The notes under the pieces were generated by a model, which worked only from the letters and a program-made list of their open reading frames with translations, made no database searches and was not told the DNA's origin. Shown one piece after another: positions 19,955 to 29,397 of a DNA stretch of 53,592 bases. This stretch comes from Nocardioides flavus (ex Wang et al. 2016) (GTDB lineage: Bacteria; Actinomycetota; Actinomycetes; Propionibacteriales; Nocardioidaceae). The position numbers and the translations under genes are program-made. The stretch spans positions 1-53,592 of the forward strand of contig NZ_BNAD01000018.1 in the NCBI RefSeq assembly GCF_014653115.1, in the 5' to 3' direction. How positions within the stretch are numbered: the stretch's first letter is position 1; every line of letters starts with the position of its first letter.

Positions 19955-20841
19955 ACGCCACCGCCGACCCCGCGGCGGGCGCGCTGGAGCCCGGGAGCGA
20001 GGCTCCGGCATTCGCCGTCCGGCTGGACAACTTCGAGGGCCCCTTCGACCTGCTCCTCGGCCTGATCTCCAAGCACAAGCTCGACATCACCGAGGTCGCG
20101 CTGTCGCAGGTCACCGACGAGTTCATCGCCCACGTCAAGAACCTCGGCGACGCGTGGGACCTCGAGCAGACCACGTCGTTCCTCGTCGTGGCCGCGACGC
20201 TGCTCGACCTGAAGGCGGCCCGGCTGCTGCCGCAGGGCGACGTCGAGGACGAGGAGGACCTCGCGCTGCTCGAGGCGCGCGACCTGCTCTTCGCCCGCCT
20301 CATGCAGTACCGCGCGTTCAAGCAGGTGGCCTCCGTGCTGGAGGAGCGGCTGGCCTCGGAGTCGCGGCGCCACCCGCGCGCCGTGGGGCTGGAGGAGCGC
20401 TTTGCCACGCTGCTGCCCGAGGTGCTCATCGGCATCGGCCTCGACGACTTCGCCCGGCTCGCTGCGAGGGCCATGGAGCCGAAGCCCGTGCTGGAGGTGT
20501 CCCTCCAGCACATCCACGCGGCCAGGGTGAGCGTGCGCGAGCAGGCGCAGGTCGTCGTCGACCGGCTGCGCCGCAGCGGCACGATGACCTTCCGCGCCCT
20601 GTGCGGGGACTCACCCGACCGGCTCACGACGGTGGCGCGATTCCTCTCCCTCCTCGAGCTGTTCCGCGAGGGTGCCGTGTCGTTCGACCAGGTCACCCCC
20701 CTCGGCGAACTGACCGTGCGCTGGACGGGGGCCGAGAACGGGGAGGTCGACATCCACGACGAGTTCGACGGCTCGCCCGTCGACGACGAAGATGGGGCCG
20801 TGGCGTCGGTGGCGCCCGGCGAGGCCGAGGAGGACCAGTGA
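19951..20841 (+). CDS. scpA: Segregation and condensation protein A
   Basis: ScpA is the kleisin subunit that bridges SMC heads in the condensin-like complex. The 296-residue protein has the N-terminal kleisin helix region (FAVRLDNFEGPFDLLLGLIS, then KHKLDITEVALSQVTDEFI). The C-terminal winged-helix part includes TMTFRALCGDS and the late LTVRWTG. An acidic tail ends the protein. The GTG start overlaps the upstream stop, and the end overlaps scpB as GTGA. The smc gene is not in this window. Confidence 0.95.
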   Translation: MNATADPAAGALEPGSEAPAFAVRLDNFEGPFDLLLGLISKHKLDITEVALSQVTDEFIAHVKNLGDAWDLEQTTSFLVVAATLLDLKAARLLPQGDVEDEEDLALLEARDLLFARLMQYRAFKQVASVLEERLASESRRHPRAVGLEERFATLLPEVLIGIGLDDFARLAARAMEPKPVLEVSLQHIHAARVSVREQAQVVVDRLRRSGTMTFRALCGDSPDRLTTVARFLSLLELFREGAVSFDQVTPLGELTVRWTGAENGEVDIHDEFDGSPVDDEDGAVASVAPGEAEEDQ

Positions 20842-21563
20842 GCGAGCAGGACGAGGTCGAGACCCTCGCCGTGGCGGTGGCCGAGCTGCGCCCGGCGCTC
20901 GAGGCCATCCTCATGGTGTCCGACGAGCCGCTCGCGACGGTCCGGCTGGCGTCGGTCGTCGGCCACCGCGTCGAGGAGGTCGGGGCGGCGCTCGTGGCGC
21001 TGGCGAGCGAGTACACCGACCAGGGGCGTGGCTTCGAGCTGCGTGAGGTCGCCGGCGGCTGGCGCTTCTACTCCCGCCCCGAGTTCGCCGCCGTCGTCGA
21101 GTCCTTCGTGCTCGAGGGCCAGCAGGCACGGCTGACCCAGGCGGCGCTCGAGACGCTGTCGGTGGTCGCCTACAAGCAGCCCGTGTCGCGCGCCCGGGTC
21201 TCCGCCATCCGCGGCGTCAACGTCGACGGCGTGATGCGTACGCTCCTGTCGCGTGGGCTCGTGGAGGAGGCCGGGCAGGACGAGCACAGCGGCGCGAACC
21301 TCTATCGCACGACGTCCTACTTCCTCGAGCGCATCGGCGTCTCCTCGCTCGACGAGCTGCCCGAGCTCGCCCCGTACCTGCCGGACATGGACGACCTCGA
21401 GGACGAGCTGGCCAGCGTCGCCGGCCTCGACGCTCCGGCGCCCCCGCCCGAAGCCGCACCCGAAGCTGCATCCGCACCCGACCCCGCGCCGTCCCCGGCG
21501 CACCACCACTCCCCGCACTCCGGCTCCGGCACCGAGCCCGACGGCGGGACCGAGGTCACATGA
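20838..21563 (+). CDS. scpB: Segregation and condensation protein B
   Basis: ScpB dimerises and binds ScpA in the SMC complex. The 241-residue protein has tandem winged-helix domains: LEAILMVSDEPLATVRLASV near residue 16, and LSVVAYKQPVSRARVSAIRG with GVNVDGVMRTLLSRGLVEEA after it. A proline/alanine/histidine-rich tail of about 45 residues follows and is probably disordered. The GTG at 20838 overlaps the scpA stop. The same frame is open much further upstream, but that part is inside scpA. Confidence 0.95.
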   Translation: MSEQDEVETLAVAVAELRPALEAILMVSDEPLATVRLASVVGHRVEEVGAALVALASEYTDQGRGFELREVAGGWRFYSRPEFAAVVESFVLEGQQARLTQAALETLSVVAYKQPVSRARVSAIRGVNVDGVMRTLLSRGLVEEAGQDEHSGANLYRTTSYFLERIGVSSLDELPELAPYLPDMDDLEDELASVAGLDAPAPPPEAAPEAASAPDPAPSPAHHHSPHSGSGTEPDGGTEVT

Positions 21564-22363
21564 AGCCGCACGACGCCCCCGACAACGACCAGCCCTCCTC
21601 GCAGCGGCCCGAGACCGACGAGGACGGCCTGATCCGCCTGCAGAAGCTGCTGGCGCAGTCGGGCGTGGCGAGCCGCCGCAAGTGCGAGGAGCTGATGCTC
21701 GACGGCCTCGTGGAGGTGGACGGCGAGGTCGTCACCCGCCTCGGCACCAAGGTCGACCCGCGTACGGCGGTCGTGCGCGTGGACGGCAAGCGGCTGCCGC
21801 CGATCAGCGACAAGGTCCACCTGGTCCTCAACAAGCCGCGCGGCGTGGTGTCGACCATGTCCGACCCCGAGGGGCGCCGCTGCCTCGGCGACCTGGTCGC
21901 GGACCGGCCCGAGCGGCTCTTCCACGTCGGCCGGCTCGACACCGACACCGAGGGCCTGATCATCCTCACCAACGACGGCGACTTCGCCCAGCACCTGGCC
22001 CACCCCTCCCACGAGGTCGACAAGACCTACGTCGCCGAGGTGGACGGCGAGGTGCACGTGCGCACGATCCGAGAGCTGCTCGCCGGCGTCACCCTCGACG
22101 ACGGCCCCGTCACCGTCACCCGCGCGCGGGTGGTCGGCGGCGACCCGCGGCGCGAGGGCAGCAACCGCTCGATCGTGGAGCTGACGATCCACGAGGGCCG
22201 CAACCGCATCGTGCGTCGGCTCCTCGACCACGTCGGGCACCCGGTGCGGCGCCTGACCCGCACGCAGATCGGTCCGGTCACGCTGGCGCGCCTGGGGCCG
22301 GGGGAGATGCGCGAGCTGACCGTGGCCGAGCTCGGCGAGCTGATGGACAGCGCGCAGCTCTGA
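21560..22363 (+). CDS. rluB: RsuA/RluB-family rRNA pseudouridine synthase
   Basis: The 267-residue enzyme converts a uridine in rRNA to pseudouridine. It has an N-terminal S4 domain (LQKLLAQSGVASRRKCEELM) and the catalytic loop GRLDTDTEGLIILTNDG, whose first Asp is the nucleophile. In Gram-positive bacteria the scpB-linked member is RluB-like and acts on 23S rRNA; that assignment rests on position. The ATG overlaps the scpB stop by four bases. The N-terminal 25 residues are acidic and not part of the fold. Confidence 0.9.
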   Translation: MKPHDAPDNDQPSSQRPETDEDGLIRLQKLLAQSGVASRRKCEELMLDGLVEVDGEVVTRLGTKVDPRTAVVRVDGKRLPPISDKVHLVLNKPRGVVSTMSDPEGRRCLGDLVADRPERLFHVGRLDTDTEGLIILTNDGDFAQHLAHPSHEVDKTYVAEVDGEVHVRTIRELLAGVTLDDGPVTVTRARVVGGDPRREGSNRSIVELTIHEGRNRIVRRLLDHVGHPVRRLTRTQIGPVTLARLGPGEMRELTVAELGELMDSAQL

Positions 22364-22388
22364 GCCCGTGCGCGGCTAGGCTCCTCGC

Positions 22389-22766
22389 GTGGCAGTGAGA
22401 GCAGTGCGTGGCGCGACCCAGCTCGAGGAGGACACCCGCGAGCACATGCTGGACCGGGTGGCCGAGCTGGTCACCGACGTGATGGAGGCCAACGGGCTCG
22501 AGGTCGACGACTTCATCTCGATCATCTTCACCGCGACCAGCGACCTCACCAGCGAGTTCCCGGCGTACGCCGCGCGGCAGCTCGGCTTCTCCGACGTGCC
22601 CCTGGTGTGTGCGCGCGAGCTGGAGATCGAGGGCTCGATGCCGCGGGTGGTGCGTCTGATGGCGCACGTGGAGACCGACCTGCCTCGCTCCGACGTCACG
22701 CACGTCTACCTCCACGGGGCGGCCAACCTCCGACGCGACCTCAGCCGGACCACCAGCCATGACTGA
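22389..22766 (+). CDS. aroH: Chorismate mutase, AroH class
   Basis: This monofunctional enzyme converts chorismate to prephenate, the branch point to phenylalanine and tyrosine. The 125-residue protein matches the AroH trimer family: VRAVRGATQLEEDT with the active-site Arg near residue 7, ELEIEGSMPRVVRLMAHV with the active-site Glu and Arg, and THVYLHGAANLRRDL with the conserved Tyr. It overlaps the tyrA start by eight bases, so the product feeds directly into the next gene's enzyme. Confidence 0.93.
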   Translation: MAVRAVRGATQLEEDTREHMLDRVAELVTDVMEANGLEVDDFISIIFTATSDLTSEFPAYAARQLGFSDVPLVCARELEIEGSMPRVVRLMAHVETDLPRSDVTHVYLHGAANLRRDLSRTTSHD

Positions 22767-23844
22767 CGACTCGCTGCCGGCCCTCGTCGGGCCGGTCGAG
22801 GTCGTCGGCGCCGGGCTCATCGGCACCTCGGTCGCCCTGGTGTGCAGCCGCCTCGGCCTCGAGGTCGTGCTGCGTGACACCTCCGAGGAGAACCTCCGAA
22901 CCGCGCACGGACTCGGAGCCGGTCGCGCCGTCACCTCCTCCGACCGACCCCAGCTCGTCGTGGTGGCCGTGCCGCCGGCGAGGATCGCCGACGCGATCGT
23001 CGGTGCGCTCACCCGCTCGGGCGCGGTGGTCACCGACGTCGGCAGCGTGAAGGCGGCACCGCTGGAGGCGGTCGCCGCACGCGTCGGTGCCGCCGACCTC
23101 GCCCGCTACGTCGGGTCGCACCCGATGGCCGGCAGCGAGCGGTCCGGCCCGCTCGCGGCCAGTGCCGCGCTCTTCGACGGCCGCCCGTGGGCGGTGACCC
23201 CCCACGCGGGAGCCGATCCCCGCGCCGTGGGCCTGGTCGAGGCACTCGTCCTGGAGTGTGGCGCCGCACCCGTCCGGATGGCGCCCGACGAGCACGATCG
23301 CGCGGTCGCGCGGATCTCGCACCTGCCGCACCTCGCCGCGGTCCTCGTCGCCGGACGCCTCGCGTCCGCGCCGGCCGAGCACCTCGCGCTGTCCGGGCAG
23401 GGAGTGCGTGACGTCACCCGGGTGGCGGCGAGCGACCCCGCGCTGTGGCACCAGATCCTCGAGGCCAACAGCGAGGCCGTCCTCGACCTTCTGGCCGAGG
23501 TCCGCGCCGACCTCGACGCCCTGATGCGGGCGGTGGCGGCCGACTCCGCACCCGACCTCGTCGAGATCCTCGCCCGCGGCAACGCCGGCACCGCGGCCAT
23601 CCCCGGCAAGCACGGTGGACCGGCTCGTCCGACCCGGTCCGTGTTCGTCTCCGTGCCCGACCACCCGGGCGAGCTGGCCCGCCTGTTCGGCGACGCCGGC
23701 GAGATCGGCGTCAACATCGAGGACGTGCACATCGACCACGACCCGGGCCGGCCGGTCGGCCTCACCGAGCTCGTCGTCGAGCGCGGCAGCGCCGACCGTC
23801 TGCTCGCGGCTCTCGAATCCCGCGGGTGGACGACCCACCGGTAG
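22759..23844 (+). CDS. tyrA: Prephenate dehydrogenase
   Basis: TyrA oxidises prephenate with NAD(P)+ toward tyrosine. The 361-residue protein has the Rossmann loop VVGAGLIGTSVALVCSRLG near residue 15, the SHPMAGSERSG substrate loop, and HDRAVARISHLPHL with the conserved catalytic-region histidine. A C-terminal ACT domain (VSVPDHPGELARLFGDAGE) suggests feedback control by tyrosine or another amino acid. The ATG overlaps the end of aroH, so the two form a tyrosine pair. The gene ends 11 bases before cmk. Confidence 0.94.
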   Translation: MTDDSLPALVGPVEVVGAGLIGTSVALVCSRLGLEVVLRDTSEENLRTAHGLGAGRAVTSSDRPQLVVVAVPPARIADAIVGALTRSGAVVTDVGSVKAAPLEAVAARVGAADLARYVGSHPMAGSERSGPLAASAALFDGRPWAVTPHAGADPRAVGLVEALVLECGAAPVRMAPDEHDRAVARISHLPHLAAVLVAGRLASAPAEHLALSGQGVRDVTRVAASDPALWHQILEANSEAVLDLLAEVRADLDALMRAVAADSAPDLVEILARGNAGTAAIPGKHGGPARPTRSVFVSVPDHPGELARLFGDAGEIGVNIEDVHIDHDPGRPVGLTELVVERGSADRLLAALESRGWTTHR

Positions 23845-23855
23845 CCTTCTCGCCC

Positions 23856-24563
23856 GTGACCCACGTCGACAGCACCCCCCGTGACACGCACCGCCTCGTG
23901 ATCGCCGTCGACGGCACGTCCGGCTCGGGCAAGTCGAGCACCTCGCGCGGCGTGGCCGAACGGCTCGGGCTGCGCTACCTCGACACCGGCGCCATGTTCC
24001 GGGCGATGACCTGGTGGCTGCTGCGCGAGGGCGTCGACGTCCTGGACGCGGCGGCAGTCGCCACCGCGGCCGGTCGCCCGGCCATCGAGTCGGGCACCGA
24101 CCCCAGCCGCCCCACGATCACCGTCGACGGCGTCGACGTGTCGGTGGAGATCCGCAGCGACGAGGTCACCGGGGCGGTCAGCCCGGTCAGCGCGGTCCCG
24201 GAGGTGCGGGCGCGGCTGCTCGAGCTGCAGCGCGCGGTGATCGGAGACGGTGGCATCGTCGTCGAGGGCCGCGACATCGGCTCCGTGGTGTGGCCGCAGG
24301 CCGAGGTCAAGGTCTACCTCAGCGCCGACCCCGACGCCCGAGCCCAGCGGCGCGCAGCCGAGCAGGGCGGCAGTGACGTCGCGAGCACCCAGCAGTCGCT
24401 GCTCGAGCGGGACCGGATCGACTCCGGGCGTGCGACCGCGCCGCTGACGATGGCGGAGGGTGCCGTGCACGTGGACAGCACGCACCTCACGCTCGACGAG
24501 GTCATCGACCGGATCGTCTCCCTGGCGTCGGGCACCGGGGCCCCGGGGACCCGGGACGCGTGA
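23856..24563 (+). CDS. cmk: Cytidylate kinase
   Basis: Cmk phosphorylates CMP and dCMP. The 235-residue protein has the P-loop DGTSGSGKSSTSRGVA, the CMP-binding YLDTGAMFRAMT, and the later IVVEGRDIGSVVWPQAEVKV. The GTG at 23856 was chosen because it lies just after tyrA and gives a normal N-terminus; another in-frame GTG at 23898 would leave too little before the P-loop. The stop overlaps plsC as GTGA. The cmk-plsC-der order is typical of actinobacteria. Confidence 0.94.
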   Translation: MTHVDSTPRDTHRLVIAVDGTSGSGKSSTSRGVAERLGLRYLDTGAMFRAMTWWLLREGVDVLDAAAVATAAGRPAIESGTDPSRPTITVDGVDVSVEIRSDEVTGAVSPVSAVPEVRARLLELQRAVIGDGGIVVEGRDIGSVVWPQAEVKVYLSADPDARAQRRAAEQGGSDVASTQQSLLERDRIDSGRATAPLTMAEGAVHVDSTHLTLDEVIDRIVSLASGTGAPGTRDA

Positions 24564-25321
24564 GCGGGGCAACGCCCGCCCCGGAGCTACCGTCCAGCGC
24601 CGAGCGGCACCCGTCCACCCGCCTGCTGCGCCGCCTGCGCCGCCCGGCCGCCGCACTCGTACGACGGCGCTGGCCCGTCGAGGTGCACCACGCCGGGCGG
24701 GTCCCGGACGCTGGGGGAGTGGTGCTCGCGGCCAACCACGTCGGGGCGATCGACGGCCCGCTCCTCGCGGTCTTCGCGCCCCGTCCGGTCCACGCGCTGA
24801 CCAAGGAGGAGATGTTCGCCGGCCGCCTGGCCGGGCTCCTCCACGCATCCGGCCAGATCCCGCTCGACCGCTTCAACCCCGACCCCGGCGCGATCCGTAC
24901 GAGCCTGAGGGTGCTGCGCGACGGCGGGGTGGTGGGGATCTTCCCCGAGGGCACCCGGGGCGACGGCCAGCTGCACCGCTTCCACCACGGCGCCGCCTAC
25001 CTCGCGCTGGTGACGGGCGTCCCCGTCGTCCCGGTCACGATGATCGGCACGCGTCCGGCGGGCGGCGGGACCAACGCGCTCCCGGTCCGCGGGGAGCGGA
25101 TCGACATCGTCGTGGGACGGCCGTGGCGGACGACACAGCAGCCGTGGCCGCGCACACGGGAACACGTGGCTGCCACGTCGGTGTTGTTGCGGGGGCACAT
25201 GCTGTCCGAGCTGGCGACCGCGCTGGCCGACACGCGCCGATCCTTGCCCGGGCCGCTTCCTGCGGGACAATCCGAGGACGACCCCGACACCGGGCTCGTC
25301 GAGCCATCCAGAGAGCTGTGA
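24560..25321 (+). CDS. 1-acyl-sn-glycerol-3-phosphate acyltransferase (PlsC family)
   Basis: This family adds the second acyl chain to lysophosphatidic acid at the membrane. The 253-residue protein has the catalytic NH(x4)D box as NHVGAID, the glycerol-phosphate-binding region around LDRFNPDPGAIRTSLRVL, and block III FPEGTRGDG. A hydrophobic stretch (LRRPAAALVRRRWP region) is too short to call a clear membrane helix. The GTG overlaps the cmk stop. Other acyl acceptors cannot be excluded. Confidence 0.88.
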   Translation: MSGATPAPELPSSAERHPSTRLLRRLRRPAAALVRRRWPVEVHHAGRVPDAGGVVLAANHVGAIDGPLLAVFAPRPVHALTKEEMFAGRLAGLLHASGQIPLDRFNPDPGAIRTSLRVLRDGGVVGIFPEGTRGDGQLHRFHHGAAYLALVTGVPVVPVTMIGTRPAGGGTNALPVRGERIDIVVGRPWRTTQQPWPRTREHVAATSVLLRGHMLSELATALADTRRSLPGPLPAGQSEDDPDTGLVEPSREL

Positions 25322-25327
25322 TCTTCC

Positions 25328-26695
25328 ATGACTGAGTACGACGCCGGCGTCGAGGCCACGTCCGCCGACGAGGCGACCGGCCCCACCCCCGTCCTGGCGG
25401 TCGTGGGCCGGCCCAACGTCGGCAAGTCCACCCTCGTCAACCGGATCATCGGTCGCCGCGAGGCGGTCGTGGAGGACCGTCCGGGCGTGACGCGTGACCG
25501 CGTCTCCTACGACGCCAACTGGGCCGGTCGCGCCTTCACGGTCGTCGACACCGGCGGCTGGGACCCCGACGCCCGCGGGCTCGCCGAGCGGATCGCCGGG
25601 CAGGCGGAGGTGGCCGTCACGCTCGCCGACGCCGTCCTGTTCGTGGTCGACGCGACCGTGGGCATCACCGACGCCGACGAGGCGGTCGTACGGATCCTGC
25701 GCAAGTCGGGCAAGCCCGTCGTCCTGGCCGCCAACAAGGTCGACGACCAGCGGACCGAGGCCGAGGCCTACGGCCTGTGGAACCTCGGCCTGGGCGAGCC
25801 TTTCGCCGTCTCGGCGCTCCACGGGCGCGGCTCCGGCGAGATGCTCGACGCGATCCTGGCCGCGCTCCCCGAGACCCCTCAGGAGTCCTTCGACGAGGTG
25901 GGCGGCCCGCGTCGCATCGCCATCGTCGGCAAGCCCAACGTCGGCAAGTCCTCGCTGCTCAACATGCTCGCCAAGGAGGACCGCGTGGTCGTCGACAACG
26001 CGGCCGGCACGACCGTCGACCCCGTGGACGAGCTGATCACGCTGGGAGAGCGCACCTGGCGCTTCATCGACACCGCGGGCATCCGCAAGCGGGTCAACCA
26101 GGCCTCCGGCCACGAGTACTACGCGTCCCTGCGCACCACGACCGCGATCGACCGCGCCGAGGTGGCGGTCCTGGTGCTCGACGCCAGCGAGACCGTCTCC
26201 GAGCAGGACATGCGGATCATCCAGACGATCCGTGACGCCGGTCGGGCGATGGTCATCGCCTTCAACAAGTGGGACCTCGTCGACGAGGAGCGCCGCTACT
26301 ACCTCGAGCGCGAGATCGAGCGTGACCTCGTGCAGCTCAAGTGGGCTCCGCGGATCAACTTCACCGCCCGTACGGGTTGGCACGTCGACCGGCTCGTGCC
26401 GGCCATCGACAAGGCGCTCGAGGGGTGGGAGACCCGCATCGGCACCGGCGCGCTCAACACGTTCCTGGGCCGCCTCGTCGCCGAGCACCCGCACCCGGTG
26501 CGCAGCGGCAAGCAGCCCAAGATCCTGTTCGCCACGCAGCCCTCGACCGCGCCGCCGACCTTCGTGCTCTTCACCAGCGGCAAGCTCGACGCGGCGTACG
26601 AGCGGTTCATCGAGCGGCGCCTGCGCGAGGAGTTCGGCTTCGTCGGCACCCCGATCGTCATCCAGCAGAAGCCGCGCGAGAAGCGCAAGCGCTGA
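25328..26695 (+). CDS. der: Ribosome-associated GTPase Der (EngA)
   Basis: Der helps assemble the 50S ribosomal subunit. The 455-residue protein has two GTPase domains in tandem. The first has [18 protein letters not shown] and NKVD. The second has [18 protein letters not shown] and NKWD. A C-terminal KH-like domain follows and ends in a basic tail (QKPREKRKR). The ATG at 25328 is six bases after plsC and preceded by a weak ribosome-binding site. An N-terminal extension of about 20 acidic residues is normal in actinobacteria. Confidence 0.96.
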   Translation: MTEYDAGVEATSADEATGPTPVLAVVGRPNVGKSTLVNRIIGRREAVVEDRPGVTRDRVSYDANWAGRAFTVVDTGGWDPDARGLAERIAGQAEVAVTLADAVLFVVDATVGITDADEAVVRILRKSGKPVVLAANKVDDQRTEAEAYGLWNLGLGEPFAVSALHGRGSGEMLDAILAALPETPQESFDEVGGPRRIAIVGKPNVGKSSLLNMLAKEDRVVVDNAAGTTVDPVDELITLGERTWRFIDTAGIRKRVNQASGHEYYASLRTTTAIDRAEVAVLVLDASETVSEQDMRIIQTIRDAGRAMVIAFNKWDLVDEERRYYLEREIERDLVQLKWAPRINFTARTGWHVDRLVPAIDKALEGWETRIGTGALNTFLGRLVAEHPHPVRSGKQPKILFATQPSTAPPTFVLFTSGKLDAAYERFIERRLREEFGFVGTPIVIQQKPREKRKR

Positions 26696-26698
26696 CGC

Positions 26699-27370
26699 TC
26701 AGGGAGCGAGCCCGGCGTCGCGCAGCCAGTCCATCGGGTCGACGGGGCTGCCGCCGGCGGGGCGGACCTCGAGGTGCAGGTGCGGGCCGGTCGAGTTGCC
26801 GGTCGACCCGACACTGCCGATGACGTCCGCGACCCCCACCTCCTGGCCGACCACCACGGTCACGTCCGTCTGGTGGCAGTACCAGACCTCGGTGCCGTCG
26901 GGCAGCTCGAGGACGGTGCGCAGCCCGTACGGCCCGGCGTAGGACACGTCGGTCACCACGCCGTCGGACACCGCGACGAGGGGCTCGCCGGTCCCGGCGC
27001 TGAAGTCCTGGCCCCCGTGCTCGGCCTCCCACAGCGGGCCGGTCAGCCCGAAGCCCGCCGAGACGTCGTAGGAGGCCAACGGCAGCACGACGCGCACCGC
27101 GTCCGGGTCGCCGTGGTAGCCGTACCGCGCCAGCAGCTCCTGGCGTCCGATGAGGGCACGGTCGCGCGCGTCCGCCTGCCGGTTGAGGGCGGCGAGACGC
27201 TGCTCGCGCTCGGCCACCTGCCGGGCCAGCTCGATCGCCTGCTGCTGGCGCCCGTCCTCGCGCACCACGACCTCCGGGGCAGCGTGCGCCGCCGACGCGC
27301 CGAGCGTGAGCGCGACAGCGGTCGCGGCCACGGTGGCCGCGAGACCGGCACGGAACGGAACGGAAGACAC
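26699..27370 (-). CDS. Secreted M23 family metallopeptidase
   Basis: M23 (LytM-type) peptidases cut peptidoglycan cross-links. The 223-residue protein starts with a signal peptide of about 30 residues (SVPFRAGLAATVAATAVALT, then GASAAHA), followed by a short helical linker (VAEREQRLAALNRQADARDR). The M23 domain has the zinc ligands in HGGQDF and PHLHLEV, plus VWYCHQTDVTV. The catalytic residues are intact, so it is probably active and not a degenerate activator. The GTG at 27370 is preceded by GGGGGG on the reverse strand and gives a clean signal peptide; an ATG 36 codons earlier does not. Confidence 0.88.
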   Translation of the reverse strand: MSSVPFRAGLAATVAATAVALTLGASAAHAAPEVVVREDGRQQQAIELARQVAEREQRLAALNRQADARDRALIGRQELLARYGYHGDPDAVRVVLPLASYDVSAGFGLTGPLWEAEHGGQDFSAGTGEPLVAVSDGVVTDVSYAGPYGLRTVLELPDGTEVWYCHQTDVTVVVGQEVGVADVIGSVGSTGNSTGPHLHLEVRPAGGSPVDPMDWLRDAGLAP

Positions 27371-27538
27371 GGTGAACCCCCCACAGGTTGACGGTTCATC
27401 TTGAGTCGCCGTCGCCGAGGCGGTGGGTGATTCACCGACAAATGGCCCGGTCGGACTAGACGGGCGGGGCGATTCCACGCGAGCCGTGGGGCTGCGGTAG
27501 TGTTCCCCTCGCTCCGCAGGCCTCGCGCCGGGAGCGTT

Positions 27539-27612
<74 letters not shown>

Positions 27613-27618
27613 CCGAAG

Positions 27619-27667
27619 AACCGCCTCTGACTTGCGGAAACGTGGGCCAGAGGCGGTTTCGGTTTTG
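27619..27667 (+). terminator. Terminator after tRNA-Pro
   Basis: The perfect 11-base arms AACCGCCTCTG (27619-27629) and CAGAGGCGGTT (27648-27658) enclose an 18-base loop and are followed by short T-runs ending at GTTTTG. It would end tRNA-Pro transcription. It may also shield the integrase gene, which ends 50 bases further on the other strand. Confidence 0.65.
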
Positions 27668-27716
27668 ACGTGGATCCTCGGAATGGTCGTTTACTGGTCG
27701 TAAACGATTTCGCGGC

Positions 27717-28898
27717 CTACGAATCCGAGCTCGCGTCGTCGCCCTCAGCCAGCCGCTCGAGGAGGTCGGAGAGGTCGGCCGAAACCGGCGGCTTGGCAAT
27801 GTAGTGGTCTCGGGTGACCTGGCTCGAGGAGTGGCCGAGTTGGCGCGAAGCGAGCTCGGACGTCGCTGACTCGGAGATCAGTGTCGCCACCGTCTTGCGG
27901 AACGTGTGCGGGGTGACCCATTCGTAACCGGTGTCCTTGCGGATCTGCCGCCACCTCCGCTCGATGTTGACGACCTGATGCCACGTGCCGTTGCGGGTCG
28001 CGAAAACTGCGTCGTTCTCATTGGGAGTCGCGAACTCCCGGCGCACCCGGAGCAACTCGGCCGCGAACCGGGGGAGAACCACGGTTCGCCGGCTGGTTTC
28101 GGTCTTCGGTGTGGCCTTCCTGTAGGTGCCTTTCCCTGTCTCGGTCTTGATCGTGCCTGACACTGTGAGGGTCGGCAGATCTCCCTCGAGATCCAGGTCA
28201 CTCCAGCGCAAGGCGAGGATCTCGCCAATGCGGCACCCGGTGGCGAGCATCAGGTCGATGATGTCGGCCATGTCACCGGTGGCTCTGGGTCCGGGCCGGT
28301 CCGCGTTGACCCACCGGCGTACGGCTGCGCGGATCTCAATCAAGTCCTCGATCCGCAGGGCCTTGGTCTCCTGCTTGGGTCGGTGAACCCGGGTTGTCCT
28401 GCGGGCCGGATTCGTCGGGATCGCGTCGTGTCTGACCGCGAGGTCGAGCATGGCTCCGAGGACGACCTTGGCCTTGCGTTGCCGGTTCACGCTCTGATCG
28501 CGCAGCCTTAGCAGGAGCCGGTCCAGGCGCCCCGTGGTGGCCTCGCGGAGCTTCAGACCGCCAACACTCGGTAGCACCAGGTTGTCCAGCACCCGGCGGT
28601 ACTCGTTGATCGTGGTCTGCTCGATCCGTCCTTCGGCCTCGAGGCCAGTGATCCAGAGGTTGGCGAGATCCATCAGCCGGGTCTCCGCGGTGATGAGCTC
28701 ACCCGCTGGCGCGGTGCGCGTGCCAAGCACGTCTCGAAGCGCTCGCTCCGCAGCTGCCTTGCTCGGACCAGTCGCAGTCACGCGACGAGTGTTGCCGTCG
28801 TGGTCGCGGAACCGGGTCAGTGCGCGGTAGTTGCCGTTGCGGATCTTCTCGGTGGTGATGGTCCCCCATGTGCCGAGGGGGAGTGGTGGCCTGGCCAT
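27717..28898 (-). CDS. Tyrosine-type site-specific integrase (first)
   Basis: This 393-residue phage/ICE-type integrase has an N-terminal arm-binding region (ALTRFRDHDGNTRRVTATG), a core-binding domain around residues 70-170, and a catalytic domain. Catalytic residues are Arg223 (GCRIGEILAL), His331 and Arg334 (TPHTFRKTVATL), His356 (LGHSSSQVT) and Tyr366. The His/Arg after the first box reads RKT instead of RHT, a common variant. Its 3' end faces the tRNA-Pro attachment site, as in most tRNA-targeting elements. An excisionase-like gene lies four bases upstream. The long-diverged second copy at 29813 shares the same N-terminal plan. Confidence 0.93.
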   Translation of the reverse strand: MARPPLPLGTWGTITTEKIRNGNYRALTRFRDHDGNTRRVTATGPSKAAAERALRDVLGTRTAPAGELITAETRLMDLANLWITGLEAEGRIEQTTINEYRRVLDNLVLPSVGGLKLREATTGRLDRLLLRLRDQSVNRQRKAKVVLGAMLDLAVRHDAIPTNPARRTTRVHRPKQETKALRIEDLIEIRAAVRRWVNADRPGPRATGDMADIIDLMLATGCRIGEILALRWSDLDLEGDLPTLTVSGTIKTETGKGTYRKATPKTETSRRTVVLPRFAAELLRVRREFATPNENDAVFATRNGTWHQVVNIERRWRQIRKDTGYEWVTPHTFRKTVATLISESATSELASRQLGHSSSQVTRDHYIAKPPVSADLSDLLERLAEGDDASSDS

Positions 28899-28902
28899 GG
28901 CC

Positions 28903-29121
28903 CTACTCGCCTGCTGCGGGCTCGAGATGCTCGACGATCCACGCGTCGAGGTCCGCGCGGCGGTAGCGCAGGCAACCGCCCATCTTCACGGCGCGTGGGC
29001 CGAACCCGGCCCGGCGTGTCCGCCAGGTGTAGAGCGTCGCCTTCGGGATGGCGAGGTAGGCCGCAGCCTCGTCGATGGTCAGGATCAGGCTCTGGTGACT
29101 GGTGTCGACGGTGGTACTCAT
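28903..29121 (-). CDS. Excisionase-like helix-turn-helix protein (first)
   Basis: This 72-residue MerR/excisionase-type DNA-binding protein has LTIDEAAAYLAIPKATLYTW as its winged helix-turn-helix and CLRYRRADLDAWI as the second half. Such proteins bend DNA at attachment sites and direct integrase toward excision. The ATG at 29121 is preceded by AAGGAG on the reverse strand. An open frame runs a further 41 codons upstream, but those residues do not fit the family. The gene ends four bases before the integrase start, so the two are cotranscribed. Confidence 0.85.
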   Translation of the reverse strand: MSTTVDTSHQSLILTIDEAAAYLAIPKATLYTWRTRRAGFGPRAVKMGGCLRYRRADLDAWIVEHLEPAAGE

Positions 29122-29363
29122 CGTGTGCTCCTTCGTGATCACGAGGACAGGTTTGCCCTCGTAACTGAAGGTGTGCAGCCCACACCGCGCAGGCTGTGGA
29201 GAATTGATTCCTGTTCGACCTCCTGGAGTTATTGAAGGTGTCACGCCGAGCGGTGGGTGCCAACTGGACCGACCGACTGGACTCTCTCGGCGCCCTCTGC
29301 TGCTACGTGACGTCGGTGGTCGGGTCGTGATCGAGCTTGCTGTGTTTTGCGCTCTTGGCCAGA

Positions 29364-29383
29364 GGTCGCAGGTTCAAATCCTG
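29364..29383 (+). other. Second copy of the tRNA-Pro attachment core with a tRNA 3'-like fragment
   Basis: Twenty bases identical to tRNA-Pro 27584-27603 recur here, including the T-loop TTCAAAT. The sequence then continues as CCCCCGCTAC, which resembles a tRNA acceptor strand but cannot pair with the tRNA-Pro 5' end. Nothing upstream forms a D-arm or anticodon arm, so this is a 3' fragment and not a complete tRNA gene. It most simply marks the attR end of the small integrase/excisionase module, or a junction between two elements inserted in tandem. Confidence 0.7.
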
Positions 29384-29397
29384 CCCCCGCTACAAAG

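Noticed and set aside
29340..29395. Possible complete tRNA gene around the second attachment repeat
   Set aside because: Only a T-arm and an acceptor-like 3' strand are present. No D-arm, anticodon arm or matching 5' acceptor strand is found upstream.
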